The translations under genes and the position numbers were made by a program. Of a DNA stretch of 64,000 nt, positions 1-10,109 are shown in pieces; positions within the stretch are counted from its first letter, which is position 1; each line of letters starts with the position of its first letter. The notes beneath the pieces were generated by a model. That model searched no databases and was not told the origin of the DNA. It saw nothing but the letters and a program-made list of their open reading frames with translations. The DNA is taken from NCBI GenBank assembly GCA_037178855.1, contig JASJZC010000005.1, forward strand, positions 2,666,001-2,730,000, given 5' to 3'. This stretch comes from Oscheius sp. JU75 (taxonomy: Eukaryota; Nematoda; Chromadorea; Rhabditida; Rhabditidae).

Positions 1-11
1 CGGGAAGACTA

Positions 12-1241
12 CCTATTGAGATGAACATTGCCTCCGTTCAGTGTACAGCTCTTCTTCGAGTCATCGTAGTGGGCACTGGCACAGAAAAAGGTCGAGGTGT
101 TCAGACAGGTCAAAAGACATTGTCTGACTGTTACTCCTCTTACTGTCCTCTCTTCAAAATGAGGCAAGAAGTGGTGTCTGACCCGACCGAAACAAGGTGT
201 TGATCTCAATGAAGTTGCTAAATTCTCGACTCTTCCTAGACTTGACTCAACTCACGCAGACTGAAAGGAGTAGTTCCTACAACATCTCTAGTCTCTACCA
301 GTTCCCTCACGCCTAAACCAGTAAGAGTCTATGTCCACCCGACTATTACCTGTGACGGCTGGTTTCCTCGTGGTAATCGCGTGAAGATGAGGTATGATCT
401 TGCCCTTTCGAATGGGCTTGCTTGCCAACTTCTGTACCCAGCTGGGCTCGTCCAACTGTGGCGAGATAACGATTTTGTCCTCGTTTGAGGTCTGTAGGCT
501 CGTGTGGGAGCGTTTGGTTTCTTAATCGGTGAATCATCGGGTCTAGAGAGCTGAACTAACTGGCCAAAGGAGGAAGAGACGACTCTCTGTCCAGGCGATG
601 AAATGCTGTTGGAGGGAGAGGCGTTCCGGCAAGAGATCTAAGCTCGGACTTGGGGCTACTGACAGAACTCGAACCTGGTATGATGTGCTCTAACTCTCCG
701 GAAGTCTGTCGTGTCCTCCTTTTTCAGTTTTCCAGCTGTTGTCGTCCTAAAGTGTGCCTCTTCCTGTTCAAACCGCCCAACCAACCCTTTCTCCTCTCCA
801 CTATTGGGACTGATAGTCGTTCTGGCCATAGTTTGATCGCTCGTCGCGTAGACTGTACTCTGAATCTCTCTGTATCCTCTTTCTAGGAGTCATCACTTTT
901 GGCATGGTCTCTCCGAAGCACGTGTTCTCGTACAAGTCGACGTCCATCTTCTGTGAGACCTTGAGATGCTTCGGCTGCAAAAGAGACACCCGTTTTTGCT
1001 GGAATTGAACCCCGGGCAGAGATACTAATCTCTGCCCGGGGTTCGGATGGATCCCCCTATCGAGTTTACCAATCAGTGAGAGAGATGAAGACGGTAAAAA
1101 GCCGGATCGAGATGAAAAAGTGGTGTCCCCGGAACTAATTGAACTAACTCTTTGGGAGATGCTCCACCTCGAGAGGATGCAGTCCCGCGAATGTTTCTTC
1201 CACATCACGCTTCGACAATGCAGAGAGCTTGTATACTGTGC
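12..1241 (-). CDS. PAN/apple-domain protein, partial (runs off left edge)
   Basis: Minus-strand exons encode pieces of PAN/apple domains, disulphide-rich modules of secreted matrix proteins. One exon (1241-1149) holds the CRSV half of a PAN domain ending at a GTTAGT donor. The next (from 974, after TTTTGCAG) continues in frame with PKHLKVSQ and the typical PAN end DLYENTCF. A further exon (about 205-12) carries the helix-type motif RQCLLTCL, then FFCASAHYDD and SCTL, and ends at a GTAGTC donor. The same Cys spacing recurs in the NOAH-like gene at 10.1-12.9 kb, so this may be a relative. The 5' exons upstream of 1241 were not resolved and the 3' part lies outside the window. PAN identity is fairly firm; the gene model is incomplete. 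Confidence 0.55.
1007..1044. repeat. Perfect 17-bp inverted repeat with 4-nt loop
   Basis: Arms 1007-1023 and 1028-1044 are exact reverse complements, GC-rich (centre CCCCGGGCAGAGAT), with loop ACTA. It lies inside the predicted intron (1148-975) of the PAN gene. The transcribed strand could fold into a very stable hairpin. Seen directly; function unknown. Confidence 0.9.
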
Positions 1242-2357
1242 CTGAAAGATTCCTTCTCTTTGGAACTGAAATCCCCAAGTGTGATACACGCTAATCAGTG
1301 GCATAATTCTTCTCCTGGGAGAATCTGGCCTTGGCAAGTGTCACACTGTGGCCGGTTCCTGCTTCAACTGACCGCAGATGGAAACATGCTTCTACCATAT
1401 CAATTTAGGGAAACTCTTTTGAGATCTCTGCTATCAAATGAGGGTAGAATCTTCCTTTTCTTCTTTGTTCGAGGCCGCTAGTCGAATTCTGATGACTACT
1501 CTGTCTATTTTGTCTTGAGCCTCTAAAGGAGAAGCAGGGCAAAGGGCTATTCTTGTAACAGGCGTACAATACAAGAGTGTAAGGATGGTGGGAACTACCA
1601 TAGATTTCTTGTCTCTCTATACCGAAGACAGAGTATGTAATCATGTCAGCACAATGCCCTGTCCTGTCTTGTCAAACCTTTGCGCGTGCATTGGAGGTCA
1701 GTTGCAAGAGCGCTTCAGCTATATATTCTACGCAGGATTCCCTAAATGTAGATCCGCTGCAACAGTTTTCGTGTGAGACTACTGGCCCCAGTACTCACAG
1801 TGAGACACTGGTCAAGACAGACAGCAACTGTCGAGACATTTCGGACGACTCTCGTGCCGCTTTTCTCCAGAAAATGGTTGTTGAAGTAGAGAAAACAGTT
1901 AAAGATGTCCGGCACTGAGGCGGTGATGGTCGATCTGAATCGAAAGATCCATTTTTTTTGTTTGGCAACTGAGGCGTTGGCCTTGTGGATGCAAAATGCT
2001 TGAAGACAAACACACCAAAAAGGAACTCGTTCGGAGATGCTTAGGCAGTAAATAAGAGGAAGACCGATGCTTTTATGACTAGCGATTAGTATATTGCTAA
2101 CTTTAGAATGGTTAGTAGGTTGCTGTAAACCCTTAAGATCAAGCTAGAAAGTTAAATGAAAGAGAAACTGACATTGACAGAAGACCGATGGCAGTTAGCA
2201 GCTGCCGGGGTGCGACCATCATGGTCTACGCTCGGATCGGGGGGCGGGCGCGTGAAGGGAGGCGAAAGTTTTCTTTCTGGAGAGAGTGTAGGAAGAGGAT
2301 CACTATCTCTGGGTCGAGAATTTCCGGTCCCCTCCTCGGAAAAAGTCCTTTTTCAGT
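1242..2357. other. No supported gene
   Basis: Short open frames on both strands show no recognisable motif. Upstream exons of the left PAN gene (-) and of the ZP gene (+) probably lie here but could not be placed. Confidence 0.4.
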
Positions 2358-3242
2358 CAGGCAGACATGCACAACTTCCCACATCTGGCTCGAGTCGAAC
2401 GACGATCAGATGGCCCTCTCAGCCGTGGACAAGCAGCATTGTGTAGCGACGTATCGGAGTCAAACCGTCGTCGATAGATACTGTTTGGTTTGAATTCATA
2501 ATGCTGAGAAAAGATGGGAAGTTCAGGGTCCAGACGGGAATCTGACTTTGACTGTTTCTCCGAAAGTATTGTGGTCCGATCTGGGCAACAACTTCGTCGT
2601 CAGCTGTCCAGTGATCTCGGCGGATGAACTGTGAGCTTCTTATGAATAAATCTTACAAGAATCTTTCAGACTGTATCCCGTCTCAACATCCCTGACAGTT
2701 CATTCTGACGGAAGAATCGAAATCACGATCGAGGAACACCGGAAACTGATACTCTCCTCGAGGCTGACAGTCGCCGACTGCTTCGTTTTCACAATGGATG
2801 GACTCAAGATCGACCTCTTGGACAAGGTAAGACATTCTCAAACAATCACTAAAATCCTTTTAGAACGGCTGTCCAATCGACCATCGACTCTCTGAACTGG
2901 AAGACAGTCAACTAGGTACCCGACGGACTCTAACCAGTAGACTCTCGCCATCTCTCTTCTCACCGACCCCGTCCGCCCAACTTCAATGTTCCGTCGTCTC
3001 TTGTGGATCCGACTGTTTCCAGGTAGGCCAAACTTTATTCTCTAACTGTAATGTGTTTATTGAAAAGGTTCTCACGAGCACTCGTATAGGTCACAATGGC
3101 TAGATCCAAAAGTATGGAAAAGGGGAAATCTATCCGAGAAGCTCTCGGACTCGGGCACGTCGTTCCCTCTTCAGACTCTTCAGTGCTTGCCGGACCACTT
3201 CATCGTACTGAAAAACTGTTTATTAGGTGGGGGACGAGCTAA
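2358..3242 (+). CDS. ZP (zona pellucida) domain protein, 3' part
   Basis: Plus-strand exons read through the end of a ZP domain, the module that polymerises apical extracellular matrix proteins such as nematode cuticlins. Exon 2670-2826 ends in FVFTMDGLKIDLLDK. Exon 2864-3022 begins with NGCPIDH, the hallmark ZP-C Cys motif, and ends CSVVSCGSDCFQ. The exon before it ends at 2630 and reads FVVSCPVISADEL. A candidate exon from 2358 carries CTTSHIWL and HCVATYR, but the join near 2485-2510 needs a very short intron and is uncertain. A last exon from about 3090 (after CGTATAG) gives a Cys-free tail and stop at 3242. No transmembrane anchor is visible. The 5' end and signal peptide were not found. 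Confidence 0.6.
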
Positions 3243-3658
3243 TTGTCGCTCTTCAGAAGTGATTGTAAACAAAACAAGGTGCCGGGAATAGGACAGTCGG
3301 TGAAACACGAAGTAAACAGTGAATAAGAGCGGAGGCTTCTTCATTAGGCTTGTTCAAAAGAGTTGACTGATTTTGAGGTCTAGACAATCCTTTGAGAGTA
3401 ACTCTCGTGTTTTCGAAAGTCTGACAGAGGAAACGGACAAGGTGAGCTGCGGAATCTGCTAAAAGAAGCCAATCCGTCAGTATTGGTTTTATGTTTAGGG
3501 AATATTCCGCAGTTTTAAAACAGCGGGAAACACGAAAGGCTTGAAAGCGGGTCCCGCTATGGAAAGGAACTTTTCTAGTCTGTTACTTCTTTTTCCTTAA
3601 GAAACATAGTCGGATGCCTCCAGAGCTTGAGTTCGACTCTCTCCCTCGTTCTCGTCAA
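3243..3658. other. No supported gene
   Basis: About 400 bases between the ZP gene and the minus-strand peptide gene. No frame, RNA or repeat could be supported. Confidence 0.4.
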
Positions 3659-4674
3659 TCATGGGCCCATTAGATTGTTGACAAACCACAAATATCGCAC
3701 ATTCTCGTCACCAACTGGTCTAATGGCTAGTTGAGAAAACGGAATACTTACCACATAGTCGTCCTCGGCCGGAAAACTATCGAGCTGGGCTCTTTTGCCT
3801 GAAATGCTTTTAGTTGATGTTTCTCTCTGTCTGAGAAGGCCATGAAACCGAATAGTTTGCAAAGAAATCGCGTCATAAACGCCTTGTCTTTCTTTTGGAA
3901 TCGATTCGGCTACTAATGGAAAAGACGAACTGACCGAAAAGCTCACGGGGCCTTCTCTTCTCGGCAGATCCACCACTCCTCTTCCCGAATAACTCTCGAT
4001 TACGTTTCGATGGGTACGGTGCCAAGTCATTGTCTAAAACTGAGTCTTCCGTGTTTCAAACTGAGTACACGCTAGTTTCTTTTGGGTAGGGTTTTAGCAT
4101 TAGTCAAGGGAGAACTGATAACTGCCTGGTTTCTGTAAACTCCATTGAAAAGCTGGAAATCTCTAAGCGTATACGCTAAGAATTTAACACAATCTTGATG
4201 TTAGATTAAGAGACTTGGGAGCATCCGAACCTCAGTACATGAAGGTAGGAAGCACCCAGGACGACTTTTAAATTGACAAGGTTATGGGATTAAGGTCGGA
4301 CTTCTGGTGTGGAAAGTTCAGTCAAAACTTATTTAACTGTTGGCTCCTTTGGCTCGAAATGGTGGTCTCAAGTAGTTGAGCAGCATATAAAACTCTCAAA
4401 AATATAAACCCAAAACGTATGCCCGCAGCCAGACATCGTGAACTATTACTCTCCGTAGACAGACATTGGTTACTGAAGTCCGGGAGATGAAAACGATACA
4501 AACAGGTAAGGTTATCATTGACCTCCTTGACGACCCACCTTGTTTTCCGAGAAGTTTCATTCTCTTCACAACATAACGTCCATCATCGTCTGTGGTGGTG
4601 AAAAACCTCAGGAGAGGCTCGGCCGTGGATAAGGCAACAATTGAAACTAGTAACAAACACGGAAGAAGTTGCAT
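3659..4674 (-). CDS. Candidate small secreted peptide precursor
   Basis: Exon 4674-4539 starts with a clear signal peptide (MQLLPCLLLVSIVALSTAEP). The ATG lies six bases behind CTTTCAG, a likely trans-splice site. It ends at a GTGGGT donor. A compatible exon (3798-3659) follows CATTTCAG and joins in frame, total 276 nt, 91 aa. Across the junction the peptide reads KRMKLLGKQ then GKR, i.e. dibasic sites with a Gly-Lys-Arg that in neuropeptide precursors marks cleavage and C-terminal amidation. The intron would be about 740 nt, long for this genome, so an intermediate exon may be missing. No homologue is recognised. The signal peptide is convincing; the neuropeptide reading is inference. Confidence 0.4.
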
Positions 4675-5041
4675 TTGACCCTGAAAGATCGAGATATCTA
4701 TATAGAGAATGAATGAAAGAGAGACAGTGAGAATGGAGGCTGTTATCCTTTAAAAGCTCGAAGGAGGGCGGGGCCGGATGGGAAGCGTGGGAACGCTGTT
4801 TGACGGAGGTGTTGACACCCACACCAGAAGCCAGATCACAGCGTGAAATGGGAGCCGTCGTTTGCAGAACTCTTCTAGAGCCATCATTTTCTCACGGTAA
4901 CTACGGGCTTGACGTCAAATTATATGTTTGGTAGGAGGGCGTCTCGGGCTTTTAGTGGAGACAGAAACTGAATATTTCGGGCCTCCTGACTTTTGTGACG
5001 CATGAAAAGTTTGGGGATCTTTTATACTCTACATCTAAACA

Positions 5042-5047
<6 letters not shown>

Positions 5048-5086
<39 letters not shown>
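5048..5086. repeat. (GA)n microsatellite
   Basis: Uninterrupted GA dinucleotide tract of about 19 units, flanked by GTGTGT. Located in intergenic DNA. Confidence 0.95.
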
Positions 5087-5088
<2 letters not shown>

Positions 5089-5499
5089 TGTGCAGGAGAA
5101 TCCATCCACATTAGACAATAGATTGCCTGAGAAAAGATGCCACATTGATGTGTTCCTAATAAACCCCCTTTTCTTTCTCTGATCGATAGGCAACCGTTTT
5201 GAGGGAAGTCTGGGACCGTTCCGATCTGTCACGTCCCTTAAAGTCTACTAAGCCTTGTCCACCAGCATTCGTCTAACTATTATCTAAGAACATGTTGTAT
5301 AGACCCTGTTGTTTCCCAATTAGAATCGCCCGGTCATTCCAGAGTCAAAAATGACTGACCGAAGGCCTAATGGAATCTCGGGTTTCGCGCCTCTTTTGGC
5401 CTTGGATAAGGTTACGTATCCGAGTAGTCTAGCGCTTCTTTGGGAGAAACTATACTGATCTAAAAAAAATTGCAGTCATGTGGGAAGCGGAACAACGAG

Positions 5500-6429
5500 A
5501 TGGCCACCTCCTCAAGGATCCTCCTCTCTACTTACGTTCCAATCATTCATGGTACCATAACAGCTTAAAATCCGAAGGAATTCCATTCAGAACCCTCTGC
5601 TCTTCGACTCCAAAGCTGCAGCTGGTGGATACAGAGAGCACTCTTGGCTCTCCTTGCTTTGATTCTGCTGGTCTCCACGGGCCTTCTAATCTCTTCGGCC
5701 TATCGGAACTGTCCCTGGACTCTGGAGCAAATTAGACAGATGCTCAGGCTTGAGAGGCGGGGGAGAAGAGGACAGCTTCAAATCGTTCACGTACGTACTT
5801 TCCATGGTCTTGTAACCACCAGTTCAGCCAATAGACATGTTCGACTCGCCGCCAGTCATCACCAAGAAACTGTCCTCTAGAAGGAAGAGAACGGTCGAAT
5901 CGACAAGCTGCTCGTCGATGACCTCGGTAGAGACCAAACGGGCGACGAAGCACGAATCTGTCAAGGGTCTAGAGTGGGTTATTTTCATTATTGACATGCC
6001 ACTTATCTCACTTTACTGGTCCCTTCCACAAGGTTTTGTTCAGTGCCAGATTGACTGCCACGTTGATGGAAAGTCTGCCCGAACCGCCCAAGGTTCCGGT
6101 TTCGAGGCTGGCAGAGATTGTTCAGAGACGCAGATCGATCGAGGATGAATATGCCGACATATGCAAGGCTCCAACACCTTTGAAGAGGACAATTTCAAGA
6201 AGTTAGAGCAATATTGTGCATTTCTAATACAAGTTTCAGCCTCCGCGAACAATCAGCTTCCTCAACTTACTTCGGATAATCTGAAAGTACACAACGATAT
6301 ACAGAAAGGTATCAAGGACAAGATTAAATATAGAGTCTTTCAGCCATTTCGATGACCTTCAAGACGTTCGAATCTGAATCTTCGAGCAGTGGAGAGAGCT
6401 TTGCTTCCAGAGAGCGAGCTGTTTTGTGA
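5500..6429 (+). CDS. Unrecognised single-pass (type II-like) membrane protein
   Basis: Six exons (5500-5551, 5591-5790, 5828-5977, 6033-6201, 6240-6308, 6344-6429) total 726 nt, 241 aa. A TTGCAG acceptor lies about 25 nt before the ATG. Around residues 35-58 there is one strong transmembrane segment (ALLALLALILLVSTGLLISS) preceded by WWIQR. There is no cleavable signal, so a type II or N-in orientation is possible. It is followed by a basic stretch (RLERRGRRG). The rest is polar and Ser/Lys/Arg-rich with SRRKR, LPEPPKVP and QRRRSIEDEY, and a Ser-rich tail (ESESSSSGES). No domain is recognised. The clean phase of six small exons argues that the gene is real; its function is unknown. Confidence 0.6.
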
Positions 6430-6932
6430 ACTGTTGCTGTACAATGAATCTGATCTGACCCGTGTTCTTTCCCCCGCCCGAAAAGACATCAATCAGGCAA
6501 TCGGAAATTGTCGATGAACGACAAACGATCAGCCATGTGTCGTCATAATGGTCGGAATGGTCCTTTGCATAGAAATGGAGGCAAATGTTGTAAGCCTTCC
6601 AATGTTGTAGAGGGATACAATAACCAGGAACACCACCTACAGTATCAATCCTATTTGAGTATATTGTCCACCTGGCCTCAGAGCCTGATTCATATTGCGG
6701 GAGCTTCTCCACTGATTCACATTGCGGCAGCTTCTCCAAGTTCATTCCAATACTTATCACTCCGTCTATCCCAAACGCTTCCAAAAATAGACGCGTGACC
6801 CTATCGCTGACAGGGAATCCTGCCGCGGACTGGTTGGTCGTTCAACTTCCGTCGCACTCGTCAGAGAGTTGATAGACTGAAGTCTGAAGACAAGGGCTAT
6901 TTCTGTCCATCCGGAGGCGGTCCTTCTGTACC
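6430..6932. other. Intergenic region with short tandem duplication
   Basis: No gene seen. A 27-bp unit is tandemly duplicated at about 6685-6737 (CTGATTCAYATTGCGGSAGC core) with two base differences. The 3' end leads into the promoter of the DUF3050 gene. Confidence 0.5.
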
Positions 6933-6940
6933 TTTATAAG
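6933..6940 (+). promoter_or_regulatory. TATA box of DUF3050 gene
   Basis: TTTATAAG lies about 55 bp upstream of the ATG at 6990, a spacing consistent with a short 5' UTR. Confidence 0.5.
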
Positions 6941-6989
6941 CTCAACATCTCCATCTAGAAATCATCAACTTCAACAGTAGACAACTCCA

Positions 6990-7860
6990 ATGGCTCCCAT
7001 CGCCTACTCTACCGAGTTCCCTCATGATGCTATCGCTCGCCTTGAGAAGAGACTCGAGCCTCTCCAGCAGAAACTCGCAGTTCACCCTCTCTACAAAGCT
7101 GTCCAGAACATCGAGGACCTTCGTCTCTTCATGGAGAACCACGTCTACGCTGTCTGGGACTTTATGTCCCTTCTCAAGGTTGGTTTTAGTTCTAGATTCT
7201 TTCTCAATCCAACTTTTCCAGTACCTCCAAAAGGAGCTGACCTGTGTCAGTGTCCCCTGGAACGCTCAGGGTCCTCGTGTGGCCCGACGCCTGATCAACG
7301 AAATTGTACTGGGAGAGGAGTCCGATTTTGTCGGAGGCAAGCACATTTCTCATCTGGAGCTCTACATCGAGTCGATGAACACGGCTGGGGCCAATTCGGT
7401 CGGTGTCTCTAAGGTTCTCGAGCAGATTTGCAAAACTGGGGACATCTCCGACGCTGCTCTCGAGGCAGCTCTTCGTCAGGCTCCTTCTCCCGCAGCCGGA
7501 TTTGTCCGTTCCACCTTCAAATTCATCCGCACAAATAGACTCCACATCGTAGCTGCAGCTTTTGCCTTCGGACGCGAAGACCTCATCCCGCTCATGTTCA
7601 CTGGTCTTCTCCGCGACATGAACCAGGGAATGGAGGGAGCTCTGGACAACTTCATCGTCTACCTCGAGAGACACATCGAAGTGGATGGAGAAGACCATGG
7701 CCCTATGAGCATGCAAATGATGGCTGAACTCTGTGGTGGAAACGATGACAAGAGGTGGGAAGAGGCTACGGTAGCTGCCGAACAGGCTCTGGAGGCAAGA
7801 ATCAAGCTCTGGGACGGAGTTGTCAAGCTCCTGGAGAGCAGACGCTCCGGAAATGCATAA
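6990..7860 (+). CDS. DUF3050 family protein
   Basis: Two exons (6990-7178, 7222-7860; 43-nt intron) encode 275 aa. The protein matches the DUF3050 family end to end: LQQKLAVHPLYKAV, then IEDLRLFMENHVYAVWDFMS, VPWNAQG, RLINEIVLGEESD, SHLELYIESM, AAFAFGREDLIPLMF, YLERHIEVDGEDHGPM and a final ALEARIKLWDGV. This is the pattern I know from bacterial members. Conserved His, Glu and Asp in helical context suggest a heme-oxygenase-like or metal-binding all-alpha fold, but no activity is established. There is no signal peptide, so it is probably cytosolic. TATA box upstream, AATAAA at 7897. Because the family is chiefly bacterial, an ancient horizontal transfer with later intron gain is plausible. Confidence 0.88.
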
Positions 7861-7896
7861 GATACTTCTGTGTAAACCAGTATTCCTGTACCATAC

Positions 7897-7902
7897 AATA
7901 AA
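7897..7902 (+). terminator. Poly(A) signal of DUF3050 gene
   Basis: AATAAA 36 bp after the stop codon. Confidence 0.6.
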
Positions 7903-8188
7903 AAGTGAACTAGTAAAGTCCACACAAACTGGGTCATCTGTTCTGCTTGGCAGCTAGACAGGATGCAATGTGACAATTAGGTGTCGAGACTGTTACTGGA
8001 GGGATTAGCACTCTTAATTGGCCCTTTGTCTCCTGTTCTCAATCGAGGACCAGTCAGACTTTCCTTCTTCCTCTATTCTGCCATCTGCAAAGGACACCTG
8101 TCCTCTGTTATAGTTTATCCCAAAACTTACCGTAGTTCGGATGCTCCGAGAGTCGGGGCGTGGCCGCGGCGGTCACTCGCCTCACTCT

Positions 8189-9893
8189 ATGGCTCCCGGA
8201 GTCTCTCTTGTCTTATTACCCCTAATTATCGATGTCGTCTCCTCACTGCCACAGGTTCCAGGTCTTTATTTTAGTCCATCCTCCTGTCTTTTTAGGGAAG
8301 TGCTTATCTGTCGGATTCGTGGGCTATGCTAAGTTCTGAGAGACCTTCAGGTCCGAGATGTGTCCCTATCCCTTCCAATCTTTCAATATGCTACGGGATA
8401 CAATATGAACAGATGCGACTACCGAACCTTTTGGAGCACGAGACGCTGGCCGAGGCGGTTCATGCCTCCGCCGACTGGAAGAGTCTCCTCCAGCTGAACT
8501 GTCATCCAGACACTCAGCTCTTTCTTTGCTCTCTATTTGCTCCAATCTGTCTCCCGACAGTCGACAAGGAGATTCTGCCATGTCGATCACTCTGTGAGGC
8601 TGTCAAACAGGCAAGAATCTCATCTCTTTCGACCCAAAGGAGTCTTTAGGGCTGTGAGGGACGAATGTCCGTCTACGGCTTCCCATGGCCGGAGATGCTC
8701 TCCTGTGACAAGTATCCGGAAGACAACGACATGTGCCTGAGGCCTGTGGAGAAACAAGGTTTGTCTTCCCAAAATTCTGGCCGTTCGCATCTGGCACGTT
8801 GTTTATCGGCGGCCGTCGTGTCTGGGGCTCCCCTTTCACCGCCGGGGCCTAATCCGCTTCGTCTCTCTAACAAGTAAACCATTTTTTCTCTCGCTCTCAC
8901 TCTGGGAGGAAGAGGAGAGGGGAAGAGAGGGAAAAAGGCATGTCGCAAAGACTTGTCAAAGTGGCGGCATCGGGCTCTTTGAAGTGTCAGAAAGTCACGA
9001 TGAACCGATCCAACATTCGCACACCTCGATCCATCAGCTGCTGTTTTCACAACCGATGCCGGCGGCACAGAGATAGCCCAAATGGGTTCAAAGCTACTCT
9101 TGCATGTCAATGCTAATCTGGGATCACCAATTAAGATTGACACTAAGTGTCCAGTCGTTAGAGTGTCAGATTCAAATTTTAAAGTTTTTCAATGTATCTC
9201 ATACTCATAGTTCAGCCCCTTTTCAAACTGATAGATCCAGTAGGTATAGACAAAAAATCCGAAGATTGAACGCATCAAAATCGATGGGGACTTATTGTGA
9301 CAACTCGTTCCTTCTGGGCTCGGCTCCTTTCTGACTCTTCTCGTATTTCAGCTCGCGAAACTGTCAGCTGTCCAGCCTGCAGCCAAGTGGCAACCTACGA
9401 GAATCTCGTCGACCATTTCTGCCGTAGTCATTTCGGTCAGGGAACTCTTTTCTTTGGTCAAAGAATTTTAGTGATCAAGGGAAAGATTGCTAGCATAACT
9501 GGGACACATGTGACTGTCAGAGGCGGGAGGAGTCTGAAGAAGGCCGATCGGAGAAGGAACATTCCGGAAACTCGTGAGTCTTTCGAGCACTGCTTACTTC
9601 AAGTTTGAAATTCAGAGATCCGTCTGTCTAGCAACCTGTCCGACTGCCCCTGTGGAGTTTCGGGAGGCACAGACGACCGATTCCTCTTGATGGCCAGCAA
9701 GGGCGGTGATGGTCAGCTGATAGCCAGTCTTCTGCTTCCCTGGTCGAAGGACAAGAACTTCAAACGAGCCGTTCACCAGTTCCAGCGACTCAACTGCAAG
9801 AGCCTGGGTCGAGAGATCCGAGAGAGTGCCTCTCGTCGACCACACTACTACAGTATGAGGAAGCACAATACGGGAAGATATTCGCTCTTTTGA
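8189..9893 (+). CDS. sfrp-1: Secreted frizzled-related protein (Fz-CRD + netrin-like domain)
   Basis: Six exons (8189-8254, 8296-8610, 8650-8758, 9352-9435, 9472-9573, 9616-9893) total 954 nt, 317 aa, the usual size of sFRPs, which are extracellular Wnt antagonists. Order: signal peptide (MAPGVSLVLLPLIIDVVSS); Frizzled cysteine-rich domain from CVPIPSNLSICYGIQYEQMR through FLCSLFAPICL, CRSLCEAVKQGCEGRM and FGFPWPE-like YGFPWPEMLSCDKYP; then an NTR domain with CPACSQ, DHFCRSHF, VIKGKIASI, DRFLLMA, LLLPWSKDKNFKRAVHQFQR and CKSL; and a basic C-terminus. There is no transmembrane segment, which separates it from Frizzled receptors. Intron 2 appears to be GC-AG. It converges with the NOAH-like gene. 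The family assignment is firm; the symbol follows the C. elegans orthologue. Confidence 0.9.
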
Positions 9894-9947
9894 GTACAAT
9901 CTGTCATCTCACAAACACACATTCTAGTCTCCCAATTATGAGCTTGC

Positions 9948-9982
9948 AATAAACTCGACGTGCTTCATCTGACTGCTTTATT
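9948..9982. terminator. Convergent poly(A) signals of sFRP and NOAH-like genes
   Basis: AATAAA on + at 9948-9953 (sFRP) and TTTATT on + (AATAAA on -) at 9977-9982 (NOAH-like gene). If both are used, cleavage downstream of each makes the two 3' UTRs overlap. Confidence 0.55.
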
Positions 9983-10109
9983 AGGCACTTATTATGGGAA
10001 AGAAAGTGATGGAATGTCAAAGAGAATTTGGGTGTGAAAGATCTAGGTTGGATAGGGAACCCGCTGCCCCAGGGAGCTCGAATGATATGAGGTGTTCTTC
10101 TTGGCTTCT

